Of a stretch of DNA of 64,000 bases, positions 1 to 14,527 are shown in pieces. The stretch's first letter is position 1; every line of letters starts with the position of its first letter. The DNA comes from Tetranychus cinnabarinus (lineage: Eukaryota > Arthropoda > Arachnida > Trombidiformes > Tetranychidae). The stretch spans positions 8,308,001-8,372,000 of the forward strand of contig WHVY01000001.1 of assembly GCA_022266195.1 (NCBI GenBank), read 5' to 3'. The notes below the pieces were generated by a model. The model was not told the DNA's origin. It did no database searches and saw only the letters and a list, made by a program, of their open reading frames with translations. The position numbers and the translations under genes were made by a program.

Positions 1-897
1 TGAATAAGATCTTTAAGAACCGTCCCAAGTTATATATAGATGCTATTGTTGGAAGCCCAAAAGATCATTTAGCCAAGTAAAAGAGTTGACTGTGAACATA
101 TGATTTGGGAATGTCTGGAATAATATCTACGGGCTTTAATGAAAGGGAAATCGGATTGGGTACATCACCTAATAGATTAATTCTTCGTTGGTATTTGAAA
201 AAACCTGGAATAGAAAAGAAACAAGTTCGATTAATATTTTATACAATAAAGGAAAATGAAAAGACAATCAGGACTAACCTTTTTCACCCCATTCAGTTCC
301 AGCACATTGGTTCAACTAATTCAACTGTGAAGATTCCATTTTTAGCCCAATATTTCAAAGCTTGACCAATGTTTGCACTGTTATTATAACTGTTTGAACC
401 AACATTCGATTTGACCATATTCTCTACTGTAGCTTCAACATCAATCCGAACACCATGTTTGATGCAAAGGCGATCAGCAATTGTACCAACAGCCGTGTAG
501 ATCCATGAAGGATAACCTTTTCTTTGATCATAGATCTTACCGATTGAAGGGCATTTAGACCAAGCTTTACGAGCATCGAAGTTAAAAGGAAAATCTCCTG
601 AGTGTGATGCAACTGGAATATCTTTATTGTAATCGAAATCTTTTCGACGGGCAACCAAATCATCCATTCGGACTGAACTTGATCCCTTGAAATTTTACCT
701 GCCTAATGATATGATATATTGAGATTTGTTATTAAATAAAATAAATGATCTTATAATCATTAACTTACCTTCCATGTTGTGTTGAAAGCGTTGATCTGCT
801 TGACGATTTCATCAGTTAATGGTTGCAAATCACTAGATATATACTTATCAGCGTTAACGGAGTAAACAAAAAGAGTAACAATTAAAAAGAGTTTCAT
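1..897 (-). pseudogene. Cathepsin B-like (peptidase C1A) pseudogene, catalytic Cys replaced
   Basis: Exon 1 is 769-897: it starts at ATG 897 and encodes a signal peptide (MKLFLIVTLFVYSVNA) and a propeptide with an INAFNTTWK motif, typical of the cathepsin B propeptide, ending AAG|GTAAGT. Exon 2 is 685-293 and reads through FNFDARKAWSKCPSIGKIYDQ, which matches the start of mature cathepsin B. Where the family has QGSCGSCWAF, this gene has QRKGYPSWIY, so the nucleophile Cys is Ser and the neighbouring disulphide Cys residues are gone; the later Cys-rich CNGG region is also lost (SNSYNNSANIG). The frame stops at 293-295, about half-way through the domain. A third exon-like stretch after a TTCCAG acceptor (from 204) is open in one frame, is out of phase with exon 2, and meets TGA at 65-67. 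Family members are secreted or lysosomal digestive proteases; this copy cannot have normal protease activity. The gene runs off the window start. A truncated expressed pseudoenzyme is the alternative. Confidence 0.7.
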
Positions 898-1063
898 CTT
901 GAAAATTTTCACAAAGTGGAGATAACTTTGAAGTTATTAAGAATCAATAGCAAAAACTTCACAGCAGTGTTTCAGCAGCAAGTGAATTCAAGCAAATTGA
1001 ATATTAAAAGTTTTCGAAATGAAATCACAATAAATGATGAATAAATTCGATGAAGATTCTCAA

Positions 1064-1072
1064 CTTATAAAG
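1064..1072 (-). promoter_or_regulatory. TATA box upstream of the cathepsin B-like gene
   Basis: On the minus strand the sequence reads CTTTATAAG about 170 nt upstream of the start codon at 897. The same CTTTATAAG form precedes the small secreted protein genes at 57.0 and 62.7 kb. Transcription would start about 30 nt downstream, leaving a 5' UTR of roughly 140 nt. This is inferred from motif and spacing only. Confidence 0.4.
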
Positions 1073-1995
1073 GAGAAATGCAAAGTTGTCAATACATAAT
1101 CAATGTCAATCAATTGAACCAGAAAAACACCAGTTTAACCAATTTTAATCCAATATGCCAGATGAACAATGAATCATCTTCATTAAAGATTTTACTTGAT
1201 TGGCATTTGAATAGTTGGAAACCACTAATTTTCACACAAATTATTCATCGACAGCTATCATAAGCCACATTTCAGCAAATTATATTACAGTACTTCTAGG
1301 TTCGTAAGTCCTCAACTAACACTTTAGCATCACAAATATTAATCAAATCTTTAAAAGCTCTGGTTTTAAATTCATAGTTTGGGTTATTTTGATTGCTTGT
1401 TTAATCAAGTTCTTCTGCAGCGTTCTTTCGATAGAAACTATGACTTTAAATGCAAGAATAGATTAAGAAATAATTTTTTCTCATCAAATCGAAAGGTTGA
1501 AAAGATGCGAAAATATGAAAATTTAAATGCCAGATATAGCTGGAGATTTTAATGTTTGAAAGTTTCTTCAAAATGCTTTCATTTTCTGATAATTCAATGA
1601 AGTTGTTGCTAACAATACTGACAGGTAACATCATATGTAACCTGCTCATTCAAGGTGACTTTGTAAAACAATATCTGTCAGAATTTGATTTTATGTTGAG
1701 TCGATGACAATTAATTTTTGTTTATCATGTTCATCAAGCTTGTGCGTCATTTAGTTGCTGTGAAGCCGTGAAATTATTAGATTGATACACAGAGATCATT
1801 GGATCTTAAAAGCTGCTTTGTTTTCAAGTCTGGAGTCTGGAAATCGCGATTTTTTATGGGCAATCAGTTAATACGAGAAAAAGTGAAAGCTTTTGTTATT
1901 ATCAAAGAAGTTATCAAGAAGACGAAGAATCAAAGTAATCTCAGTCTAAAGTCCACTTAGCCAATGAACCCATTTTCGGACTTCATCAGTTTGAA

Positions 1996-2049
1996 TGAAT
2001 GGAGCTATCCGAGTATAATTCATCGATTCACTTCTATACATTGTAAGAT
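1996..2049 (+). repeat. Dispersed 54-bp repeat, copy 1
   Basis: Ungapped match to 4998-5051 with 50 of 54 bases identical; all four differences are transitions. The shared core runs through AGTATAATTCATCGA and TATACATTGTAAGAT. Flanking sequence is unrelated, so this is a small dispersed element or the remnant of a longer repeat. Confidence 0.75.
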
Positions 2050-4997
2050 ATGTATGACAATAAGGTGAGTCCCGATGTCCGTTATATTTTCAATGTCAGA
2101 TAAAATACCATCAAATCATAGTCTCACTAAGTTACCTCAAGTTTCCTCAAGCTTTAAGTCAAATTCAAACATTTCTCTGGACGAAAGTTTTCGTGGAAAT
2201 CGCTTTCAAAGTTCAAACTTGAATTTCATTTTGTTTACATGTAGAACTAGATTTTATTTTAGTTTTTAGTTTTTCTCAAAGACCATGGTTTTTCGTCAAG
2301 AATTTGAGTCTACAAATGTGGATTTAATTTATAGTATTCATCGGAAAGAAAATTTACTGAATCATAAGCCATGATCGCAGGATTCACTGGTAATATCTTA
2401 ATTATGAAGCAGAAAGAGTTGATTCATTATCATAATGATGTTTGGTTAAAAATGTATCCATTTATAAATGATTCACAATAATGAAACAAAAGAGGATCCG
2501 AAAAGCTTTGACAAAATATTGTTTCTTTTGCGGTTCAAATTTAATTTAGTATCAACAATCAATGAAACAATTTGCTCAGTCAATTCATTTAACTTGAAAC
2601 AAAACCTGAAAAGTGAAACCTTCCCTTAACCAGCATTTACTCTATTCATTGTCAATTTTCAATGAAATTTCCATAAAATGGCAACTTTAACTTAGATTTA
2701 AGGTTAAACACGATGAAAATGATGATGATGGAGATGACAAAAAGGATGAGAACAGGGAAGATAAAAGCTTCAAAATCTTGTCTAACATTTGTTTTTAGCC
2801 TGACTTTTACTTTGCTGCAAAACTGCAAGTTACTCCATTAAATATCAATTTAAGTGTAAAAATGTTTTCTGAATATTTTACTTTTTAAAACGGTAAAAAA
2901 GGAAATTCATTTTTTCAAACATTTTTTACAGTTTCCCTTACTTTTAACCCTGAACAATTTAAATTCAGATTTCAACTTGCTCCAGCTAAACATCATCATT
3001 TTTATCATTATTTTGTTCATCATGTTTTTTTCCTTTCCTTAACCACTGAAAATGTATCGACTGTGTAATGGTTTGGGCTTTCCTGCTAACCTTTCATTTG
3101 AAGAAAACTCACATTTTTATTCATCAGAATCTCAACTCAACCATTTCCACATGAAATTGAAACATTAAACTGTTTAAATTGTTCACTGAACAGGTTCAAT
3201 TGTTGGCTCGAAACAACAAATGTTTCAATTTAATCTTTCAACTCAACTTTAACCCAATAGTCAATCAAGCCATCGAAAGATTTACAATGTAAAATCAAGT
3301 CCAATCGATCCAATGATTAACCATTTGTTTCTCAAATCAACCTAAATTTAAATTATGATTTTCCAATTGCAACAATCTATTAAAAATATCGCTTTATTAG
3401 ATTTGAGTTGAACTTTTTTATCAAATAAAATGCTAAATTAAAAGATTCATTATTTTGATGATAAATTTTATGCAAAATGTTGAGATATTTTCACCATTAA
3501 AGTGAATCTTTGAGCAATCTTTCAAACTGTATTTAATTTGAATTTTAAGCTCTATCAACACTTATTTAACCATTTTAATCATTATTATCTCGATGGTTAA
3601 TGAGAAATGAAACTAAAGCCTGAATTGTTTCAAGTAAACCCAATTTATCTATTAATAGATTAAATCTATTTTCACATTTTACTTCAATTTCTTGCAACTT
3701 CTCATTATCATCATCAATTCAGTTTCAGCTTCTTTTGTTTGTAAAATCAATAAGATTTGCTTTCAAGTTATTGTTAACTTGCTAAGAAAAATGCTTTTTT
3801 CTCAAAACTCTGTTCTTCTCTTTATCTTCCTCATTTTTCCTCATCACAATATCACTGGCAATCATTTATCTTTCCTCTTCCCTTTCCTCCTCCTCATCAT
3901 CATCTTTATTGAACGTTACATTTTTACTCCCATTAAACCTAATAAAAAAAGTGTTTCACTATCACTTTCAAAGAGTATATTGTTTCTTATAAAATGAGAA
4001 AGATGACAATGGAGAGACAATAATTTCTCATAACATTTATCATCATCCAAATCTCTGGTTAAGAGTTTCATTTCACTCCTTTCCCATTAAAAGGCAATAT
4101 CGATATTTATTTTCAATATTCATTGAAACAAAACAAATATAAATGTTGTTAAACCAAATAAACGTTTCCAATAAAACTGTTACTGTAAAAACAATTTACT
4201 GACTATTAAATACAATCAAATTGCTGGCAATAAATGTCACTCAACAAGTGAAAAGTGTGAAACATTTAATGTAAAAATGTCTCTTGATTTACGATATAAA
4301 GTCTCAAATGATTCATTAATATTTTCGAGAAAATATCAGACTTGGAAAAATGATTTACCAGAAAACCTAAAAATCATTGTTTTTGCTACCAAAATTAGCC
4401 AAAAGGATAAGTTGAAAGCAAATATTAATATGAAAGGTTTGAATCAATGTTTAAGATGGTAAATATTTAGGTATTTAAGATTAAAACAAATTTGTTTTCT
4501 TATTAAGCAAACACTTGATCAAGTTGATTGTTTGCGTATTCATTATTTGCTAAATTAATAAGCTCTCTAAATTATTTGTTTCAATTTTAGGTTGAACTAT
4601 TGTTATTATTGTTTAAAGCCTTAACCATTGACTTTTTCAAATGATTTGGTTTTTGAATTTGAATCGGTTTAGCTTTTCAACTTGCTTTAGTGGGAAAACT
4701 GCTATTAATTGTGAAAACTCATTTTTGATGAAATGATTTTCACTCTTTGTGGTGAGATATTGATATTGATACACATTTAATGGTTATTAATAACACCAAT
4801 GGTTACATAAATTGGGTTTATATCGATTAATGGTCATTAAAGACTTCAAATAATGGGATAAAAAAAGGTCACATTAAGTTGGATCGACAGATTTCAACAG
4901 TTTTTTCAACTCTCTTCTTTCAACAACAAGAGTATCAAATGGAATGAAAAATGTGACAAAAGAGTCTAAGAGGGTAAAGATGAAAAATAATAAACAC

Positions 4998-5051
4998 TGA
5001 ATGGAACTATCCAAGTATAATTCATCGACTCATTTCTATACATTGTAAGAT
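4998..5051 (+). repeat. Dispersed 54-bp repeat, copy 2
   Basis: Second copy of the 54-bp repeat at 1996-2049, in the same orientation about 3 kb away. It has no open frame in common with the first copy and no visible terminal inverted repeats. Confidence 0.75.
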
Positions 5052-8000
5052 GTACCATCATATTGATCCTCACCATTGTCATCATTGTCATTATCGCCAA
5101 TTTGATAGTCCAACTGAAAATTACAATTTTTGCCTCTTGAGATCAATTGAAGCTCATGTTTAGTGAAATGATATCCATTGAAAGACAATGGATAACATTT
5201 CATACCTTATCTTTTATCCGCATCATTTCATCTCCACAAGTCATTCTTCATCATTGCTCTTCTCATCATCATCATCTTCTTGGTCCATCTCAAAAGTCAC
5301 GTCTAAGTATTCAATAATAATGCAACAAGCAACGGTTCAAAAAATGTGAATCAATTTTGAATGGAGACAAATTTTTGCATTCAATTTGTTTGCTATTTTA
5401 TATATTTTTTCAATTGAAGTCATAGATTTTTTGGCCCTTTGACCTGACTGTGTGTCATGTTAATGGTGATGATAAGATGATGAAGATGATGATAATGTGT
5501 GTGATATTGAAAGCAGATCAGCATCCATTGAACCGTTAATCTGTTGGAATGGAATCAGTTTATGAGTCTACAACCAAAAAAGGTTCAACTCTAAACTCGA
5601 GCGAAATTTTTTTACGTCTTCTTAAAGAATAGCTTTTCCATCGCAAATGAATATTACCAATAATTTTCAGTAATAACCAAAATAGTGTTATGTTCTGCTC
5701 TGGTCTGACTGTTAGGTTAATTTGAACACTTGGTCTTGGTATTAGAGTTGTAGTCATAAAGAGACACGAAACTGTCAATACAAATTGGGTAACAGATTAA
5801 CAGAATCATTGGAGGTACAACAGCAATTTACGGAGGCTTGTACACAGGCTTGTATTGTAATATTTAAATCTTGTCTGTATCCAATATGCCCTGTAGTCTT
5901 ATGGATATCTTGTTGTTTTTGGTGGTTCCTTTGCATCTTTCCCAGTCACAAATCTCCTTTTGTGTGTGTATCTGTGGTAAAAATAAGATGAACATTTGTT
6001 AACTATGATGATGAATTTTTGGAGGTGGTGATGAGGCTACAAACCTCAAACAATGTTGAATAAGTTTGTGGGTTTAACATGATAAATGGTATCAAGTCAG
6101 TAATAATCATAATCATAATAATAATGAAAACTAGCAAAAAAAGATGGAATAAAGAATATAATAAGCCTGAGGCTGGAATGAGTAAGTCGATGGCTTACAG
6201 AGGGCAATAATATTTGTAAACGAAAAGGTTAATATCCAAGTTTGTCTGTAAGAAGCAGGAGAAATTTTCATCTTTTTAAATGCTGTGAATAGTGAAATTG
6301 AATGAAGGTAAATCAAATTATCAATTATTTTGAGAAGCATTTTACTCACAATATCTCTTGATATTATGTATTATCTTCTGGTTTTCAGTGTTAGGTCCTA
6401 TTGTTATTATTATTATATTGTCGGTCCGTTTAAGAGATAAATAAACTGGTTCAATGTGTTGGAATAAATTGCGATTTTAGGGAAAAGTTAAAGTTGCAAA
6501 TGGAGCAACAGTGAAACTGATCTTGATGAACAATTTGAAAACTGATCTACCAAGTAATTTACTATTGAAAAGCCTGGAGCAATTTACATTTAAATTTGTT
6601 TCTTTACTTGATGAACATTTTTTTCTCCCTTCTCAACACTGATGATGATGAGGCTTGAATCAAAAATGTTCACATCTTGTTTAGAGGAAGTTATTGTAAG
6701 TTTTTGCGGAAAAATAAATTCAAAATGAGATGAAGATCATTAACGATGAAAAGCTCATTGCAACATTTAACCATCGTTTAATCGTCATTATCACCTTGAT
6801 TTCTTCCCACTTCTCATCATCATCATCATCACCAATATCACGCCACTGAATCTATTCTTGAAGCATCATTTCTCGACTCCTCTTTTTTTCTGCTCAAAGA
6901 ATCTCGGTTCGTCTTAAATGATGCTGTTTGTTATCAAAACTGAGATTGTATTGAGATGAATTTTCAATCTTTAACAAGCAAAAGGCAGTAAAAAAATAAG
7001 TGATGAGGAGGAAAAGGAGAGGAAAGATTGGAAATTACGGTGAAAAGGGAGAAAAGTATTGTTATGATCTTGATGTGCATCCTAAGCAGTTAGAATAGAA
7101 CTTCTAAATACAAGTTTATTATCTGTTATCACCAATTCCCTGAGAACTTTAACAGGGGAAAAAGGAGAAGAGATGATGATTATGATGGTGAGAAACTGAG
7201 AAAATAGAAAGTTACTTTTATTTTGGTTAACTTTAGGACTTTTGCTCGAAGGAGAAAAGATTTTTACCGGAAATGTTAACCTAGAAGAAACTGTGTTTCC
7301 GGTGATGCTGAGTATAATGGGTTTGGATAGGGAAGAAGTGTAAGAATCAGGGAAGAGTCTATTAGTTAAAGATGTGCTAATTACTTTTGAGGAGCTTGTA
7401 TAAATGATGCCATCATTATCAACAGTATCATAAGTATTGTAACCATGATTGGATTCTTGTTTGCACCAAAATTATTTCACATTTTGAACGTGTTCCTTTT
7501 GGGTTCCGGAAATCATCTGAAGATTGTGAGGAAGAAGAAACTCGTACAAGCACATGGTGAGATAAATGGTGTAAAAACAAAGGGAAAAGCGAGATAAAAG
7601 GTGGATCATGGACTGACTTGAGAGACTTCCGAGTAATGATCTGTTTCCAAAAGATTGCCTTGAAATGAGTCTTGTTTCCAATGTTTCAGTCTGTAGAAAG
7701 GATTATAACTCCTTTGAATATATGGAGTTACGAGTCATCATAATAATATAATAACTGATTTTGAGAATGAATTGATGATGATAATGGTGATGATAATGAT
7801 GTTTAGTCGAGAATAGATAATTTTACTGTTTCAAGTAAATGAATGTTCAACTCCATTGATAACTGGGTTTAAGTTGGTTCCATAAAGTTAATAGGCAAAG
7901 TCAAGCCATTACTTTGTTTCATCATAATTTTTGACATTTTCTGGTGTAAAGGGTAAAACCATTTCCGATTCCTCTGAAATGTCCTTTGAGGTTGATTAGA

Positions 8001-11000
8001 TGAGGAAGTAAACCATGTTAAAGAGTTGATTGCCATTAGTAAGTCATTAAAAATGCAACCTCCACATTTCGTTTTACATCAGCAAAAAAATTTTCATGCC
8101 AAAGACCTAAACAATAATTCTCAATGGGATGGAAAGGTGAAGACAAATTAAAGTTAAAGGGTTAAGTTAATTTCATCTTAAATTACTTGTTAAATTTACT
8201 TACCCACTGATTGGTGAAAAAATGGCATCAAGACATGTGAATGAATATCCATGTGTATAAAAAATCGGTAAGAAGAGGAGTAATTCACATGAAGAAAAAC
8301 ATGAATCATTAGCATTAAAATAAACTGCAAGTAATTAAAGTTGATTCAAGGTATTTATCAATAGCAAATTACTTTCTCAGTTTACTTTTGGTTTGTATCC
8401 ATTTTAATGCAGCATGTTGATGAAAGAAAATGGAAAATGATGAAAAAATCAATCATCCATTGAATCAGCAAAGGGAAAACCAAAATCAGGTCTAATTAGG
8501 CATAATATATTACCAGTATAGCGATCAAATTAATGGGCCATTTGATCATTAACACAAGAAATAAGACAAAAAAAGATTGTTGAAACTGTAAAAACACAGC
8601 AAAATGTGTATTCAACCTACACCTTTTTTATATCTGTTAACTTAATTAATGTCAATCAGCTAGAGCAAATTCAAGATGAAATTAACACTCGAGAAAAGCC
8701 ACCGAAACAGCTTGAATTAATACAACCAATTAATACAGTTTAGGTTAAATAATAGATGAATTTTGTTAAATTAACACATTTGAATGAATTTAGTTTTACA
8801 TTTTGTAAACAAATTTTTATAATCCTTGAGATAAAGCCACATTTTTCACACATGAAAGATTATTGAAAAAATTATCAATAGATGTCACTCAGAAAAATTG
8901 AACGGTTTTAATCTAAAGATCTTCTGATTCAATCGTTTGGACAATTTGAAAAGACATAATTATGTTGAAGGAAAGATGAGTAAAGAGACAAAAAGGATCT
9001 TTAAAGTGTCGAGGATAATCAGTTTATCAGTTGCGATCTGGATTTTGTTAAATGATACAAATCATTTAAGCTAAAGAATGTTAACCGCTAAATTAACTAA
9101 CCAATGAATGTTGACAAATGAGATCACATGTTGGCGCCATTGCCTAAAATTGTCGAGACAAAAAGATATGTTAACTGGTTTCTTCCAACAAACTAATTTG
9201 CCTTGTTTTTCCCATGTTATTTGTCTTGTTTTTGTCTTGTTTTATTAATCATCTCTTAAATCTGATTCATCCATTAATCGTTTATCAAAATGGTTAGTTA
9301 TTAAGTTCAAATTAGTTAATTTGATGTCCCATTACCAATGAATGGAATCCAGCAAGAACGGATCAATAAAATTCCATGTCATGCATTATTATCTAAAGAC
9401 ACGAATTTGGTAAGTTTAACAGCCTTTTTTCCCTTATTTACCGTGTGTAAATGACGAAACTGAACGATGATGAATTTAATGATATTGACCTTACCTTTCT
9501 TTTTATCTTACTCTTTTTTTACAGCTGCTTTAATGTTTCAAAATTCATCATTTTCATCGTGAGTTATGGATGAGCTTTTAAATGGAAAGAGGACAAGATT
9601 GCGTTGGCCGGTGTTTTTGAGGAAAAATGAACTGGTTACTTGAATGGCCATAAATTACCTTGTTAAAAGTGTAAAAAAGGGTTAGCCCACCATGAAATTT
9701 TTTGATTTACTTGAACAAGATGCTCTCTCATCAGCCTGATAATTGCTCTTTTGGTTTCAATATGATTGGTTTAAAGGGGGTAATTTCCAAATCATAAAAA
9801 CCATTTGATGACTGTGATTATGGCTAGTCTTACATCTTTATTAAGTTTTCATTTATCTGGAATCATCAACACAAGATTTACAGATTCATGTCAACTTCTG
9901 ATTTTCTGATTCTCTTTTCTTCCCTCTAAATACACGATTATTTTGCTTCCATCGATACAATCATTGTACAATCATCTTTATGAATCCATACAAGTCAAAA
10001 TTGATAAAAATTTCGCTTGTTAACTAGTTCAAGGATCTGTTTTTAAGCAAAGTTTGAAACGCATAAACTTTCATCTAGCTAATATTTCAATCTTAGATTA
10101 GATCCTGGATAAATTTATTGACATTATGAGGCTATTAGTAAATTGCAGTGGGCAATTTGCTAGCAATTTTCTCAACTTAGGGCCAAAGTTATGATAGACA
10201 ATGATTGTAGAGGGAAAGAACGCGCTCAAGAGGTATTCCTTCAACTTTCCAGTTTGGTTCATAATAACCAAATAAATCGTCGCACTTCTTTTTAATAGTT
10301 TTAAAACTAACATCAACATTTTCTTTAAACAGAGTGCTGCTTCATCTACTTGGAAATTAATTTGTTTGGATTGGACTTAAAAAAACATTGGCATGGTTGA
10401 TTGCCTTTGGGCACATCATCAGAGAAATTATTAAATGACAGTGATTTCTTTAGGTTGTTGATAAGATGAGCAAACTAACCATGGTGATCTTGTTAAAAGA
10501 AAAGAATGATAGCCAAAGGAATAAGTCAGGAAAATCTCAAATTGGAAAAGGCAATAAGTGCAAGGAGAAGAAAGCAAAAAAAAACAACAAATCAACACAA
10601 AAAAAGCTGCGATGATAAGAAAAACATTTTCATTGGTGTTTATAATTGTTGGTGTCCAGCGAAAGGAAAACAAGCATACACGGATTACACATTTAACAGC
10701 TTTAAGTTACAACATGGTCGATGAAATTATTTTGTTGTAACAAAAATTACATCCCCAAAAAGTATTCTGATGACGGTGATTGCTGCTGACGATAAAAGAT
10801 AATGATGATGGCCATGATGGCCATGATGATGATAATGATGATTTGAGATCAGAGAAGGCGAATGTTAGAGTAAATTGAAAAGTGAAAACAAGCCCAATTT
10901 AAAACAATTTTCAACCTTGCTCTTCCTCCTCACTCAATAACTTTCAGCCTATTCATTTTGTTTGCTTTTTTTCTTGAGAGAGCGATTGATAGGATGGATT

Positions 11001-14000
11001 GTTTGTTTACATCCATGATGAAAAGAGAATAAAAGGATGAGAGAAAATTGTGTGAGCCATCATCTCAAGTTGATCTCTCAGAAGGGATTTCAATTTTCTT
11101 TGTGAGAAATGATAAACAGAGAGCAGAAAAGCATATTTTCTCAGACTAAATCTTTCACAGATTGGAAAGAAGAAATGGATTTAAGTATTGGACGACAAGA
11201 TTGCAGTGAAATAATTCAAAGGACATCATCAGAAATATTATCAAAAAAATATACAGATAAACTCACAAGCTCTTTCTCTCACTCACACACATGGTAAAGA
11301 AAGGAATGGAAATAGAATGGAAAATGTTGATTGGAAAGAAAAGGAGAAAAATAAAGGTGGAAGGATGAAGTTAATATCTCTTGTTCATGGCTTGATCAGT
11401 TCATCACAATAGCAATAAGATGGTGAAAGAAGTGATGAGGATGAAAGCAAAAGAGGAGCGATTTTTGCTTTTAACAAAAAAACTGTTGACTCGTCTTACA
11501 TGAAACAACAAAAAACCACAGTAACACCAAGGATCAACAATAAAAGCCCCATAACATCAACAGAATCATCAGCTAGCAACGTAAATGTGAGCTTTTTTAT
11601 ATTCTTTTATTTCATTTTTCCTCCTCTTTCTTATTCCTCCCTCTCATCATCCTCATCTTTTCTTTTTTTTAATGTCTTTGTTTGTCTACGAGCAAAGTTA
11701 CCTTTTCATTTTCTTTTATCTGTTATTTTTCTTCATTCTTTCTTTTTTCTTCCCTTTTCAGATTTTCTCGGTGATTTTTTTCTCGCTCTTTGTTCCTCAA
11801 ACTTTATTACTAAAGAATTAAGTTTTCAATGTATGAAAAGGAAGGAAAAAAAAGGATTCAAAGATTGAATAGATTATCATCCCATGAACAAGTTACTTAC
11901 GGTAACTGATTATTCTGGTTAATATACAATTTTTCAGGTAGCTACTCTTGATCTATTAACTGGTAATAATCAATTAAATCCTTCACCAAGAGTTACAATT
12001 TAGCTGTTTATAATTAAATTAGCTAAAATGTTTCCTCGTCATAACCGGCTTTGATAGTCTTTTTTTTTATCAATAAACTCAATCATTGTTATTCAGGGAT
12101 TCATTCGTAATAGGAAATTGTAAAGATGATGATGAATTCATTATTTGCTTTTGATATTTTACCCTTTTCAATTAAACAAACTCTACCTAAATCAACAGTA
12201 AATGTTGGTATAAATGGTGAGTTGCTAAGGATTTTTTTCATTGAAACTTTTTTAATTGATAAACCTAAATAATGATATTAAATTTGTTTTATTTCCTTGT
12301 CTATTTCCTGTTATAATCAATAGTAATTCCTGTTGCCACAGAATATAATTATTTATATAAAAAACGCAAGATCTGAACGTGATTCCGGAGTTAAATGGAT
12401 AATTGAGTCAAATGAAATCTTGGCTGTTCCCTGCTTGAATCTGGAAATAATCAAAAGTTGAAATTCTGAAAGCTCACATGATGAATTATGTATTCGCTTT
12501 GGTTTTGAATTTTACACTATTTTTTTTCTCAATGGCCAGTCTATTGGACTGTTTATTATGCTGTTACATGAATATTACTGATTTGATATCCAACAAGTAA
12601 TGAAAGGCTAAACAATTTATTTTCCAATCAAGGAATATGCATTTGGATGAACACGAAAAAGCCCAGTGAAAAGGTCATCTTCAATTAATGGGAGCTTCTC
12701 AAGATATTCAACAGAAACCAAGCAGCCACAATTGTCCAATGAACCTTAAAGGCAAGATAACTGTAAACAAGATGAGAGAGTTGACCTTAACTGTTGACTG
12801 GCAATAATGCAGGCAGAGAGAGGCTTTAGCTGATGTCATATTAAATTATGGTCTCAATTTGTATTCAATTAAGTTACGCTTTTGGTTCTGGTCAACCAAA
12901 GTTACCAGGGAAACATTATCAAGAGTAACAGTGTCCAATGATGATGAGTTTACTAATGTGAAATTGACCACATTTTTTTTGCACTCACAGTTTAACGTGT
13001 GCATACATCTTAACAACTCTAAGACCTCACGTGAAGTTAATTTAAGGATGCTCATTTCACGTTAAGTTTCATTGAGTCTTTGTAGTGGATAAGAGGACTA
13101 AAGATGCAAAGTGAAAGGGGCAATTGGAGTGTCTTCGGTCAAGGGTGAATAGTTCATTTGATATGCTCTATGAAACAACAAGGAAAAAATTGGAGGCCAA
13201 AAAAGAAGGAGGAGATGCTGATAATTCTTCTTGTCATGGAGAAAATGAAGTCTGATGATGAAGAAGAAAACAAAAAAAAACATTGGACAATGAATAGAAG
13301 ATTATTAAGACTCTCTTGTAAGTGTTTGGAGAGGTTAAAAGAGCAAAAGAGATATGTTGAAGAGAAGGAAAAAGTAGAAGGAGAAGAAGAAGAAAAGGCT
13401 GATGGTAAAAGCAAAAAAGGAACCCAAAAAAGAAAAGGCGAAACTTCATTTGTTTCTTATTACCAGACGATTAATCAAAAGGCGATAATAAAATTGGTAA
13501 GCTGAACAAGCTCATTGAAAGGTTGGTAAAGGAGAGGTTTGTTGAAAAACCAGGAAAGTATGGCGAAAGAGGATGAAAAGAAAGTAAGATGAGTAGAGAG
13601 GTGTGAATGTGACTGGACGGGTAAGAGGAGAAGCAGTCAAAAGTAGTTCTAATCATTCAGGGTAACATGGAACCATCAATCGTCCTTTATACCAATTTGT
13701 TTTTTTTTCGTTCTTGTGATCAACAAAAACCAATAGCAACGTCAACTTTTCATCCTCATTTACAGTCCATTCTCTTGGTTAACCAACAAAATTCCTTCAA
13801 CTCTCAATTTACCTTTTTTTTTATTTCATTCATTTTCATTTTCTCTTTGTTTTCTTTTGCTTTTTTAGACAGCAATCAAGCGTTCCTTTGAATTGTCAGC
13901 TTCTATGGACAGGAAATGGAAATGAGATTTTACCATGAAAAATATCAATCATTTAAAGATGGTGAAATGGAAGAAAGATAAAAGAGAAGCGTCTAAAGGA

Positions 14001-14527
14001 ATGGGAAAAAAAGTTATCAACAATGAAACTGTTTCATGTTTCATGTTCCATATCATTGAGATACTTGTTAATTTTGCGGTAAATGCAAGTGTATTTGAGT
14101 GAATATTATACACTGGAAGAGACATTGAAAAGACTGAACACTTTATTGAAATAATAGCAACAGCAGCAGTAGCTACAATAACTACAGTAACATGGTGATG
14201 ATGATGGATTCAAGACAAAGAGTATATTTTAAACTGAACAAGATGATGATGAGAAAAAAAAGGAAAAGTGAAGACAAAATTTGGATAAAATTTGAATTTG
14301 AAGGCAATGCACACAAAATGAGGTTCAACAGTATATCGCATAAATCGTCTTGGAAGCTGAAAAAGTAACCAAATTATTACAATGAAGGATAAAATCTGGT
14401 AAAAAATGTGAATATATTAATATATGAAACTTTTCGAGTGTTTTTCAATCAATCTTACCAATCTTGTTTTTATCTTCTTATAACAGGTACATTTGTAGTG
14501 GCAATTTCAAGCAATGTTTTTATCAAT

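Noticed and set aside
10500..10740. Lys-rich frames on plus and a hydrophobic frame on minus
   Set aside because: Three overlapping frames of biased composition from A-rich sequence; none has a recognisable feature.
11500..11868. 122-codon Phe/Ser-rich frame
   Set aside because: Low-complexity pyrimidine tract; no conserved motif.
12846..13065. Overlapping balanced-looking frames on both strands
   Set aside because: Both strands are open over the same stretch, neither has a recognisable domain or supported splice partners, so coding cannot be argued.
13158..13505. 115-codon Lys/Glu-rich frame
   Set aside because: Produced by a purine-rich tract; the opposite strand is equally open in several frames.
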